64,000 nucleotides of DNA from JAOUEA01 sp963810915 (GTDB lineage Bacteria; Actinomycetota; UBA4738; HRBIN12): NCBI GenBank assembly GCA_963810915.1, contig CAWEPH010000004.1, forward strand, positions 62,001-126,000, read 5' to 3'. Under the pieces are notes generated by a model. It did no database searches and was not told the DNA's origin. It worked only from the letters and a program-made list of their open reading frames with translations. Shown here piece by piece: positions 31,224 to 39,980 of this stretch. A program made the translations under genes and the position numbers. How positions within the stretch are numbered: position 1 is the stretch's first letter; each line of letters begins with the position of its first letter.

Positions 31224-34200
31224 TCATCCCGCGTTGACCGCCTGGACCTCCGGAAGACCGAGGAAGCTCGAGCGGAGGTGAGCGTCGTCGATGCTCCCCG
31301 CGATCCGATCGATGACGCCCCGCGCCTGGTGTCGGAGCTCTGTCGCTCGCGCCGCGTCGCCGGTCGCAGCCGCGATGCCGCTCAGGGCCATCTCGATCCG
31401 CCAGCCGATCGGTTCGAAACCGAGCTGCTCGGCCTCGGCGCTTCCCTCGAGCAACGCGCGCTCCGCTTCCTCTAGCTCGCCTAGCTCCACCAGCGACGAG
31501 CCCTTCAACAGGAGCGCGGCCGGGTCGTAGGGGCGGACCCCGAGCGGCCGGAGCCACTCGAGCACCTCGTCGGCGAGCTCGACGGCGCGGGCATGGTCTC
31601 CCCTTAGCGCGGCGAGCCGCCCCTTCAGGATCTTGGCGTTGGCCGCCGCGGCGAAGTGCAGCAATCCGGGGAGCCGACCGAGGACGCTTTCGGCGATCGC
31701 GGCCTCCGCCTCATCGAGCCGTCCCGCGAGAACGAGGATCTCGGCCTGGGCCGCCTTCACGAGCGGGATGGCCAGCGTGTTCCGTTCCCGAGCGATCGCG
31801 AGGCCCTCGTCCGCCAGGCGCGATCCTCGCTCGATCTCACCGAGCGTCGCGTACGCGGCGCCCATGTCGGCGCGGCTCACCGCTTGCGGGATCACGAACC
31901 CAGCGAGCTCCGCGTGCTCGATGCACTCGCGCATCTCGTCGATCGCGCGGCCGACGTTCCCCTGGGAGAGGTACACGTGGTACCCGTTCAGCAGGCAATA
32001 GGACTGGCCCCAGTGGTTCCCGATGTCGGCCGAGATCCTGTAGGACTCGTCGCAGAGCATGAGGGCCTCTTCGTTCTGGCCCCCGAGGGCGAGCAGGGCC
32101 GCCATGCTCGAGAGGTTCTCGCAATACATCGGAAGGTTCTCGAGCTCGCGCCACAGCGGCCTGGACTCCTCGAGACAGGCCCGCGCTGTCTTGAGGTCGG
32201 AGATCGCCGCGTACGGTCTCCAGAGGTCGTTCAGGGTGAAGGCGATCTGCTCCCGGGCGCCCAGTTCGCGCGCGATCGCGAGGGAGGCCTCGCCGGCATC
32301 GACGGCTTCCTTGAGTTCGCCGCCGCTGAAGACGTTGAGGGTCATCAGGTTCCACAGCGCCTTCGATTCAGCCGCACGATCGTTCAGGTCGCGGGCGAGC
32401 GCGATCGTGCGTTGGCACAGTGTTCGTCCGGCGGCCGCGTCGAATACCGGCGTCGGCGTCGCGTACAGGGTGGTGAGCGCCAGGTCGGCGGCGAGGGCCG
32501 CAGCCCCCGCGCCATCTCCTTGCGCCACAGACTCCATCTCCTCGTAGTTGGCAACGGCCTCTTCGAACCGTCCGGAGAGCTCGAACGCGCGGCCTCGGAT
32601 CGGATACAGGTGGTCGAGCGCCTCCTCGGTGCGGCCGAGTCGCGTGGCCGCTTCGATCGCCCATGTGGAATGGATCACCGCCTCGGCGTTCGCGTACAAC
32701 CGGACGTCGGCGTCTGCGGCCAGCGACGCGTATCGGAGCGCCCGCTCGTGGTCCCTGCCCTCGCGAGCGTGGTGGACCAACAGAGGGGCGGATGTCGCGA
32801 TCCTGTTGGCGTACAGCTCCTCGTACACCTCGGCGACGCGCCGGTGCAGATCCCGTCGCTGCCTCAGCAGGATCGTGCCGTATGTGGCGTCCTGGGTCAG
32901 GCTGTGGCGGAACGCGTACTCGCGCTCGGGCGTGCGCGCGGTCTCGATGATCAGTCCGTTCCGTTCCAGGGTACGGAGCGAGGTCGGGAGGTCGGCGTCG
33001 CCCGAGACGGCTCGCAGGACCGGCTCGGAGAACGACCGGCCGATCACCGATGCGAGCTGCAGCGTGTGCTTGGCTTCTTCGTCGAGTGCGTCGAGCCGCG
33101 CGGTGAAGAGCGCCTGGAGCGTCGTCGGGATCGCGATGTCGACGTGGTGCTCGTGGACCGCGGCGGCAACCTCCTCGAGGAACAGCGGGTTGCCGTCGGT
33201 GCGCTCGAGGATCTGTGCGCGGATGGCCCCATCCTCGGCCGGGATGAGCGCGTCGATCAAGCGTCCGCTCTCGTCCTCGGTGAGCGAGGTGAGGGCGAGC
33301 TCGGTCGACCGGTGCGGGTACTCCGTCTCGAGCCACTGCTTCAGCCGCCACGACGGCGCTCGTCGATCCGGCCGGAAGGCGAAGACGAAGAGACACGGGA
33401 GTTCGTCGACGAGTTTCGCGGTCTCGATCAAGACGTCCATCGACGCCTCGTCGCACCAGTGGAGGTCCTCGAAGACCATGAGCCTCGGCCCGCCTTCCCC
33501 GAACGCCCGGGTCGACGACGTCACCAGCTCCATGATCGCGTCGCGGAACGCCTCGCCCTCCAAGGGCTCCTCGCCGGATTCCGTGACGCCGAAGAGCGAT
33601 CGCCACACGCGCATGTGCGGGTCGAGCCAGTCCTCCGAGCCGTGTTCGATCGTGCCGGCGAGCTTGGCGCGGACGACGTCCGGTGGATCGGTGTCTTCAA
33701 TCCCGGCGATCCGCGCCACGGTTCGCCGGTACTGCGAGTACGGACGGTTCGCGTCGTAGGACACGCACTGCCAGGTCTCCCACATCCGGTGCAGTTCATC
33801 GTCGCCGTCGGACGCGTCGGGCGAGCGCCGCTCCCACGCTGCGCGCGTCTCGGCGATCAGCCGCGACTTGCCCAGGCCGGCCTCACCGACGAGCGAGACG
33901 ATCCGCCCGGCGCCGGACAGCGCGTCCTCGACCGCGCGGCTGAGCTCGCCGAGCTCGCGTTCGCGGCCGACCAGCGGTGAATCACGCAACCCTCGGATCG
34001 CGCCGCGGTCGTGCGTGCGGCCAACGACCGTGTAGGTCTCGATGCGCTCTGCCTTGCCCTTCACCTCGATCGGGCCGCGAGCCTCGACGTCGAAGAGAGG
34101 TTCCACCAGTCGGCGCGTCTCATCGGTGATCTGTACGGTGCCCGGCTCCGCCGTCTGCTCCATGCGAGCGGCGACGTTCACCGCATCCCCCATGGCGGTG

Positions 34201-34742
34201 TACTCGAGCCGCAGGTCCGAGCCGACCTGGCCGACCATCACCGGGCCCGTGTGGATGCCGACCCGAACGTCCAGGTCCAGGCCGTGCTCGGATCGCACGT
34301 GCTCTCTGTAGACGGCGATACCGGAGATGATGTCCAGCCCAGCCCAGACCGCGCGTTGCGCATCGTCCTCGTGCGCGATCGGCGCGCCGAAGAACGCGAA
34401 GATCGCGTCGCCCATCAATCGCGCGAGCGTTCCCTCGTAACGGTAGACCGGGGCGATCAGCCGCTCGAACGCGCCGTTCATGATCTCCGCCCAGACCTCG
34501 GGGTCCACGGTCTCCGCCATCGCGGTGGAGCCCTTGACGTCGCAGAACAGCATGGTGACGACGCGTCGCTCGCCCTCCATGGCCCGACCCGCGCGCGCGG
34601 CCTGGAGCTTCGCGAGCAGTTCCCTGGGAAGGAAGGGGTCGAGCGCGGCGCCCCTTGCGGCGGTGGGATCGATGGGAGATCCGCACGCGTTGCAGAACCG
34701 GGCGCCGTCGAGGTTCGCAGTCCCACAAGCGGGGCAGTTCAC
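31224..34742 (-). CDS. cyclase-AAA-TPR signalling protein (first of three)
   Basis: A 1172-residue protein. The N-terminus is a zinc ribbon (NCPACGTANLDGARFCNACG). The cyclase domain (about 60-240) has both metal Asp motifs (VTMLFCDVKGSTAM, ARLMGDAIFAFFG) and MGDAVNVAARM with the catalytic Asn and Arg. An AAA/NACHT-like ATPase follows with Walker A GEAGLGKSR and Walker B LMVFEDLHWCDEASMD. A long TPR superhelix (about 620-1150) completes it. Such proteins are thought to couple ATP-dependent oligomerisation and partner binding to cyclic nucleotide synthesis. The GTG at 34742 starts right at the zinc ribbon. An in-frame codon at 34829 adds an unlikely Pro/Arg-rich leader. Confidence 0.88.
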   Translation of the reverse strand: MNCPACGTANLDGARFCNACGSPIDPTAARGAALDPFLPRELLAKLQAARAGRAMEGERRVVTMLFCDVKGSTAMAETVDPEVWAEIMNGAFERLIAPVYRYEGTLARLMGDAIFAFFGAPIAHEDDAQRAVWAGLDIISGIAVYREHVRSEHGLDLDVRVGIHTGPVMVGQVGSDLRLEYTAMGDAVNVAARMEQTAEPGTVQITDETRRLVEPLFDVEARGPIEVKGKAERIETYTVVGRTHDRGAIRGLRDSPLVGRERELGELSRAVEDALSGAGRIVSLVGEAGLGKSRLIAETRAAWERRSPDASDGDDELHRMWETWQCVSYDANRPYSQYRRTVARIAGIEDTDPPDVVRAKLAGTIEHGSEDWLDPHMRVWRSLFGVTESGEEPLEGEAFRDAIMELVTSSTRAFGEGGPRLMVFEDLHWCDEASMDVLIETAKLVDELPCLFVFAFRPDRRAPSWRLKQWLETEYPHRSTELALTSLTEDESGRLIDALIPAEDGAIRAQILERTDGNPLFLEEVAAAVHEHHVDIAIPTTLQALFTARLDALDEEAKHTLQLASVIGRSFSEPVLRAVSGDADLPTSLRTLERNGLIIETARTPEREYAFRHSLTQDATYGTILLRQRRDLHRRVAEVYEELYANRIATSAPLLVHHAREGRDHERALRYASLAADADVRLYANAEAVIHSTWAIEAATRLGRTEEALDHLYPIRGRAFELSGRFEEAVANYEEMESVAQGDGAGAAALAADLALTTLYATPTPVFDAAAGRTLCQRTIALARDLNDRAAESKALWNLMTLNVFSGGELKEAVDAGEASLAIARELGAREQIAFTLNDLWRPYAAISDLKTARACLEESRPLWRELENLPMYCENLSSMAALLALGGQNEEALMLCDESYRISADIGNHWGQSYCLLNGYHVYLSQGNVGRAIDEMRECIEHAELAGFVIPQAVSRADMGAAYATLGEIERGSRLADEGLAIARERNTLAIPLVKAAQAEILVLAGRLDEAEAAIAESVLGRLPGLLHFAAAANAKILKGRLAALRGDHARAVELADEVLEWLRPLGVRPYDPAALLLKGSSLVELGELEEAERALLEGSAEAEQLGFEPIGWRIEMALSGIAAATGDAARATELRHQARGVIDRIAGSIDDAHLRSSFLGLPEVQAVNAG

Positions 34743-35042
34743 GCAGGGACGATAGCGCGGCCTGGGTCGCAGTAGCCCGCTACCCAGGGCGACGGGGCAC
34801 CTGCGCGGGTCGGCGCCACCCGAGGCCACGGGGTTGGGGGGCAGCAGGAATCCTGCCTGGAAGGTACCCGTCGTCGAGGTCCGGAGGCCCCGCGATGACT
34901 CACGATTACCGCGGCGGTGTGTCCGTAGATCTCTTGGGTCTCGACCAACCTTGGTCCATCAAACGTCGCCCGAACGTCGCCGCGGTCGTGCGGATAAGGT
35001 GCGCGGCTCCCCGTGGCGGTCCTGCGCATCCGACGATCGCTG
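34743..35042. other. intergenic stretch, nothing recognised
   Basis: Three hundred bases between two minus-strand genes, presumably holding the cyclase-AAA-TPR promoter. I see no RNA gene, repeat or supported open frame here. Confidence 0.4.
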
Positions 35043-36296
35043 TCACGGATGTCCCAGTACCCCCACGGATGTCGCCACGAAGAGCACGACCGCCACCCCG
35101 CTCAGATCCATCACGCTCGCGATGGTCGGAACACCCTGGTTGTCCGGATCCAGCCCGAACCTGGAGGCGATGACCGCGAGGTAATACCCGATCCCGATCG
35201 TGACGGGCGTGACGATCAGCCCGGAGAGCAAGCAGACCCAGATCAGCGTGCCCGCAGCGGGAACGTTCTCGAGTCCCGTGACGACCCCGAGCCCCCACGC
35301 GATGGCTCCGATGAGGGCGAAGACCACGAGGGAGAGGACGACCACGATCGACGCGTCGAGGATCGCGGGCGGCTCGGGCCTACCCCGTGGCGTGATGGCA
35401 CCGATCTGCAGCTTCGAGGTGATCCGCGAGCAGAAGATCCCTCCGAGCGCGCCGGCCTGGCTGACGAACGGGGGGATGAGCGCGAGCAGGACCGGCACGG
35501 ACGCGAGCTCCGCCAGCCGACCCTGTTGCAGACCGCCGGATACGAGATCCAGCAGCGATGTGAGCAACGTCGCCGCGCCGAGCTCCAACACGATCCTGCG
35601 CAGGCGGGTGTCGCGGACGACGAACGAGCGGATCGTCGCGAACACGCCGACAGATGCGCACATGAGGGCAACGGCCGCAGCGATGGCCTCGTTCCGCAGG
35701 AGCAACGTCGCCACGAACAGACTGGGCACCGTGGTCAAGTCGCCGAGCGCCGTGACCATCGGCGTCGATACCGAGTCCAGGTCCCACCCGAGCCGGAAGG
35801 ACAGCGCCGAGATCGCGAGCGTGACCGCGAGGATCACGCCCGATCCGAGCGACCCGCCGACGACCGAGATGAGCACGAGCTCCCCGACGGAGATCGACGG
35901 CAGTCCGAACGCGGCGCTGGCGAAGCGCGAGAGCACCGCGACCCACAGTGAGCAGGACAACGTGGTGAGGATCGCGACGTCGACGTTCTGTCGCAGTACC
36001 CCGCCCCGGCGTAGGTCGATCGTGAGCAGGCCGGCGGCGTTCGCGGTGCCCAGCCGCGCACCGATCGCGCCGAAGATCGAGCCGCGGATACCGACCGCGG
36101 CTGGGATCAGGACCAGCAACCCGGGAAGGTCGGCGAGGGTACCTGTGAGGTGGGCGAGGATCAGCCCGGCGCCGAAGCCTGCAACCGTGCTGAGGACGAG
36201 TGCGACCAGGCCCTGGCGAAGCGTCCGTGTCTCGGATCGCCAGTAGCCCAGGAGCCGCCCGGCGGGGCGCGCAAGTCCGGGACGCGGACGCGCCAT
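35043..36296 (-). CDS. MgtE/SLC41-like divalent cation transporter
   Basis: A 417-residue membrane protein with about ten hydrophobic segments in two repeated MgtE membrane modules. Each has the pore motif: LVLIPAAVGIRGSIFGAIGA with WDLDSVSTPMVTALGDL in the first, and LALIPPFVSQAGALGGIFCS with DPDNQGVPTIASVMDLSGV in the second. The Asp residues of the 'TP/PT...D' motifs line the Mg2+ pathway. There is no cytoplasmic N/CBS gate as in bacterial MgtE. The tandem arrangement in one chain is that of SLC41-type carriers. Mg2+ or another divalent ion is the likely substrate. The gene is single and shows no Mg-sensing leader. Confidence 0.82.
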   Translation of the reverse strand: MARPRPGLARPAGRLLGYWRSETRTLRQGLVALVLSTVAGFGAGLILAHLTGTLADLPGLLVLIPAAVGIRGSIFGAIGARLGTANAAGLLTIDLRRGGVLRQNVDVAILTTLSCSLWVAVLSRFASAAFGLPSISVGELVLISVVGGSLGSGVILAVTLAISALSFRLGWDLDSVSTPMVTALGDLTTVPSLFVATLLLRNEAIAAAVALMCASVGVFATIRSFVVRDTRLRRIVLELGAATLLTSLLDLVSGGLQQGRLAELASVPVLLALIPPFVSQAGALGGIFCSRITSKLQIGAITPRGRPEPPAILDASIVVVLSLVVFALIGAIAWGLGVVTGLENVPAAGTLIWVCLLSGLIVTPVTIGIGYYLAVIASRFGLDPDNQGVPTIASVMDLSGVAVVLFVATSVGVLGHP

Positions 36297-36592
36297 CGGG
36301 CCTCCTTCACGCGGTCACCTACCTCTTCCCTGTGCGTCGGCGTTGGGCTCCGGCACGGCCTCCGGCAGTATGGTCCGGTGCTGGACGGCGAACAACCGCC
36401 CGAGCGTGGGTCATCCCGCCCGGCCCTGCGGGCCGTTGGACCCGATGCGGCGATTCGGCAACCGACGAGACTCTCGCCTAGGGACGCCGGCGATGTCGCC
36501 GACGATGAAGAGCACCCCCACGAGCGTCGAGGTCCTCCTGTCCGAGCGCATCGTCCCTCACTCGGACGATCGTTCGGCGGTGACCTGACCGC

Positions 36593-37213
36593 TCAGCCGA
36601 TCCGGGCCAACTCGATCCGATGGGTCAGCTTGAGACCCAGCGGCCAGGGCCAAGGAGTGGCTCCCGCGAGCTCGAGGGACGGCGGTGGTTCGACCCCCAA
36701 CGGGTCTGGAACGTCCCGGTGCAACGGCACCACGCCCGCACGAAGATCCCATACGAGCGCGCGTCCCCCCGGTCGCAAGACACGGCCGATCTCGGCCAGC
36801 CCGCCCTGGCGGTCGTCCCAGTGGTGCATGGACAGGGTGCTCACGACGACGTCGAACGACGCGTCGGGGAAGGGCAGTGAGGCGACGTCACCGACCGTGA
36901 ACGTCGGCGTGCGGTCCGCAGGCGGATCCGCTCTGCCGGCGTTCCAACGCGCTCGATCGATCATCGCGGGGTCGAGATCGAGCCCCGTCACACCGAGGCC
37001 GCGCGCAGCGAGGGCGACCGACAGCCGGCCCGGACCGCACCCGACCTCCAGCACGTCCCCTTCCTCGGGGGCCACGGCTGCCACGTCGAGGGCGATCCGA
37101 TCGAAGAACGAACCGAGCAGCAGCCGGTGACTGAAGGCGTCGTAGATGGCCGCATCGCCTACCAGGATCCCGCCCGGTACATGCTTCCCGATCGCCCCGC
37201 GACCGTGCCGCAT
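36593..37213 (-). CDS. class I SAM-dependent methyltransferase
   Basis: A 206-residue methyltransferase of the UbiE/Methyltransf_11 type. Motif I is VLEVGCGPGRLSVALAARG, the acidic strand 2 end is GLDLDPAMIDRA, motif II is FDVVVSTLSMHHW, and RVLRPGGRALVWDL is motif III. The substrate is not inferable. Upstream of the chosen ATG the same frame stays open and encodes a hydrophobic stretch (VVILSVAAATAVAIAG) without a usual start codon. An N-terminal membrane anchor begun at a rare codon is therefore possible. Confidence 0.82.
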   Translation of the reverse strand: MRHGRGAIGKHVPGGILVGDAAIYDAFSHRLLLGSFFDRIALDVAAVAPEEGDVLEVGCGPGRLSVALAARGLGVTGLDLDPAMIDRARWNAGRADPPADRTPTFTVGDVASLPFPDASFDVVVSTLSMHHWDDRQGGLAEIGRVLRPGGRALVWDLRAGVVPLHRDVPDPLGVEPPPSLELAGATPWPWPLGLKLTHRIELARIG

Positions 37214-37426
37214 ACCGGCGATCGCGACGGCCGTGGCCGCGGCGACCGACAGGATGACGACGTTCCGAGTCCGAATCTCGCACCTCCATCGTCAGCCTAG
37301 CCTCGAGTCGAGCGGGCGCTGGAATGGCCTGGCATCAAACCAGCGTCGCGCCCAGCGTGTGGACCTTGACCCGTCGCGTTGGTGAGCCGGTCACGTCGAA
37401 GGACAGGATCAGCAGGATCAGGATCC

Positions 37427-37669
37427 ATGGCAAGATGGGCCATGGCCAAGATGACAGATCCAGCGTCCCCACGGTCTCAACTCAGCGATGCCATCCTCGG
37501 CACCGTACGCGGGGGCCTTCGCATCCTCGGTGGGATGGTGCAGGTGGCGGCCGGCGTTACGAGGCTCCTGGCTATCACGGCGATCAAGGCTGTCGAAGCA
37601 GCGGAAGCGATCGTCGAGGCGACGGAGGTCGACGAGGAGGAGCCGGAGCCGACGCCGGAGCCGCAGTAA
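37427..37669 (+). CDS. small hypothetical protein with acidic tail
   Basis: An 81-codon frame with an amphipathic or weakly hydrophobic middle (ILGTVRGGLRILGGMVQVAA to LLAITAIKAVEAAEAIVEA). It ends in an acidic Pro-rich tail (EVDEEEPEPTPEPQ). Several in-frame starts exist (37379, 37427, 37442, 37451) and none has a convincing ribosome site. The composition looks coding, but I know no family. It could associate with the membrane surface. Confidence 0.4.
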   Translation: MARWAMAKMTDPASPRSQLSDAILGTVRGGLRILGGMVQVAAGVTRLLAITAIKAVEAAEAIVEATEVDEEEPEPTPEPQ

Positions 37670-37802
37670 CGGCTTGAGTGGCTGGACGCTCCCGCATGTC
37701 GCACGGATGAGATGGATGTCATCTGCGACATAGCCTGAGAGGGTGGCCAACCTCCCCGGTCCCCGGTGGGCTGCCATCCACGACGAACGTGCATGGAGCG
37801 GA

Positions 37803-38617
37803 CCCTGCCGTATCGTCGCCCCAGGCAAGCGACGGGAGGTCGAACGATGCGACTGGACGGCAAGGTTGCTCTCATCACGGGCGGCACCTCTGGGATCGGC
37901 GAGGCGACCGCCGTGTTGTTCGCCGCCGAAGGTGCGAACGTCGCGATCACCGGCCGCAGCCAGGAGCGCGGCGACGCGGTAGCCGAGCGGATCGCATCCG
38001 CCGGCGGTGAGGCGATCTTCGTCCCCGCCGACGTCCGGGTCAGCCGATGACTGCCGACGCTCGGTCGATCGCACGATGGAGGCGTTCGGCCGCATCGACG
38101 TGCTCTTCAACAACGCCGGCGTCTACGTCGCCAACGACATCCTCGGCTGCTCCGAGGACGAGTGGGACGCGCAGGTCGACACGAGCCTGAAGGGGGCGTT
38201 CTTGATGTCGAAGTACGCGCTGCCGCACATGATCGAGCAGGGTTCGGGCTCGATCATCCACTGCGCGTCCGGCTGGGGTCTCGTCGGCGGCGCCCGCGCC
38301 GTCGCCTACTGTGCGGCCAAGGGCGGCATGGTCGTGATGACGAAGGCGATGGCGATCGATCACGGACCGCAGGGCATCCGTGTGAACGCGGTATGCCCCG
38401 GCGACACCGACACACCCATGGAACACGAGGACGCCCGGCAGCAGGGCCTGGAGTGGGACGCGTACGTGCGCAGCGCGGTGGCCGGTCGCGCGATCGAGCG
38501 CATGGCCACACCCGAGGAGATCGCCCGCGCCGTGCTCTTCCTCGCGAGCGACGATTCCTCGTACATCACGGGAACGGCTCTGCCCGTCGATGGCGGGGGC
38601 GTGGCTGGTTGAACGCC
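37803..38617. repeat. segmental duplication, copy 2 (SDR)
   Basis: Near-identical direct repeat of 22072-22887, 15.7 kb away, covering the SDR gene with its ribosome site. One base is gained inside the gene and two are lost upstream compared with copy 1. Confidence 0.85.
37847..38612 (+). pseudogene. frameshifted second copy of the SDR gene
   Basis: Starts with the same MRLDGKVALITGGTSGIGEA as the intact copy and ends at the equivalent stop. Around 38025-38040 the sequence differs (GTCCCCGCCGACGTCCGGG against GTGCGTGGCGACGTGGGG), with one extra base. The frame then shifts and stops at 38050, separating the cofactor half from the catalytic half. Downstream the other frame is intact through NNAG, YCAAK and the C-terminus. 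Only a handful of further substitutions separate the two copies. Confidence 0.85.
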
Positions 38618-38658
38618 AAGGCGTAGGCCGGATGTGATCGTGGCGCCGTCGCGTCGCA

Positions 38659-39879
38659 TCAACCAGCGTCGCGCGCTGCGTGGAGAACCACGGGTTCCGA
38701 GACACCTCTGAGCGTCACCGGTCCGATCTCGACGAATCTCACATCGTCCGCGTCGCCCACCGACTCGACGACGGACTGGGACACGAGCACCTCGCTCGGA
38801 CGCGCGTAGTCCGTGATCCTGGCGGCCAGATTCACCGTCCGCCCGAAGTAGTCGCCGTCGCGGAACACGACCGTTCCCACGTGCACGCCCACCCGCGCCG
38901 GCGGGAGTTCGCGTCGAGCCACCTCGGGTAGCAGGTGCAGGGCGCAGCGCACCGCGTCGAGCGGATCCGGGAAATGGAGCATCACGCCGTCGCCCAGCAT
39001 CTTCACGACGGTACCGCCGAACTGCAGCGCCGTCGTCCGCACGGTGCCGGACAGCGTCGAGGCGAGCGTGACGGCCTCCTCGTCGCCCGCGTCCTCGGTC
39101 AGCCGCGTGAACCCCGACAGATCGAGGAACGCGATCGCGGGACACGGGGTCGCGCGCGCGATCTCGACACCCGCGTCGAGCAAGGCCGATTCCACGAGTT
39201 GGACCAGCATCTGCATGTTCAACGCGTCGATGTGTCGGCGGTTCAGCCAGAGCAGGAGCTCTTGGACACCCGGACGCATCACCTCGCTCGTGATCGGATT
39301 GATCCGCTCCACGATCTCCTTCAGCGATAGCCCCGACTCCAAGAGAGGCTCCAGGATCCCTCGACGGTAGAAGGCGATCTGCGCCTCAGCCGATCGGCGC
39401 GCGTTGTCGCCGAAGTACCGGGTCGCCTCGAGGAACCGCTTGTCGTCGCGGCCGAGCGTGTCGTAGGCGGGCGCCAGCCGGCGGAACAGTCGCTCGTCGT
39501 CCTCCCGGATGCGCTCGTCGAGCGGCGGTTGAGCGACGCCCCAGATCTCGAAGAGGTCGGCCACGAGGGGGGCCGGGAGCCCGAGTCGCTCGAGGGCCTG
39601 GCGATAGGTCTCGTCGCCGAGCGCGGGGGATGGGGGCAACACTCCTTCGAACCACGCGAGCGACACGACGCCGGCGGCGGCCGTCTCGACGAGGTCCGCG
39701 AGAGGAACACCCGCGTCCACGAGCGCCTCGACGACGGCGATGCGGCCCACATCGGCCTCCACGTACCGACCATCCTCGGACTCGAGCAGCCCCAAGCCCG
39801 CCAGCTCATCGACGCGCGCCGGGGTGACGTTGGCGCGCAAGGCGAGCTCATCTCGGCCGATCCACGTGTCCGATGTCAT
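38659..39879 (-). CDS. adenylate/guanylate cyclase with MerR-like N-terminus
   Basis: A 406-residue protein. Residues 5-75 resemble a MerR/HTH_17-type winged helix (RDELALRANVTPARVDELAG, GRYVEADVGRIAVVEALVDA). A helical linker (about 100-220) follows, probably autoinhibitory as in Rv1264-like enzymes. The cyclase domain (about 230-400) has AIAFLDLSGFTRLTED and VVKMLGDGVMLHFPDP for metals and FGRTVNLAARITDYA with Asn and Arg intact. It should make cyclic AMP or GMP. The same architecture begins at 63536. It is divergent from the second cyclase-AAA-TPR gene with about 100 bases between. Confidence 0.87.
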   Translation of the reverse strand: MTSDTWIGRDELALRANVTPARVDELAGLGLLESEDGRYVEADVGRIAVVEALVDAGVPLADLVETAAAGVVSLAWFEGVLPPSPALGDETYRQALERLGLPAPLVADLFEIWGVAQPPLDERIREDDERLFRRLAPAYDTLGRDDKRFLEATRYFGDNARRSAEAQIAFYRRGILEPLLESGLSLKEIVERINPITSEVMRPGVQELLLWLNRRHIDALNMQMLVQLVESALLDAGVEIARATPCPAIAFLDLSGFTRLTEDAGDEEAVTLASTLSGTVRTTALQFGGTVVKMLGDGVMLHFPDPLDAVRCALHLLPEVARRELPPARVGVHVGTVVFRDGDYFGRTVNLAARITDYARPSEVLVSQSVVESVGDADDVRFVEIGPVTLRGVSEPVVLHAARDAG

Positions 39880-39980
39880 GACGTGGACCTTAGATGATGC
39901 GGGTCACCGAACGGAATCCGGTCCGAATCTCCCGCTGCCCCTTCCGGCGGCCGGGACACCCCGTCTACACTCGGCCCACC

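Noticed and set aside
31656..33980. A 774-codon open frame on the plus strand
   Set aside because: It lies antisense to the first cyclase-AAA-TPR gene, whose protein has clear domains. The antisense product has no motif and reflects GC-rich codon bias.
22072..38617. Composite transposon bounded by the two SDR copies
   Set aside because: The copies are direct repeats of a cellular gene, without transposase, terminal inverted repeats or target duplications. The interval contains ordinary unrelated genes.
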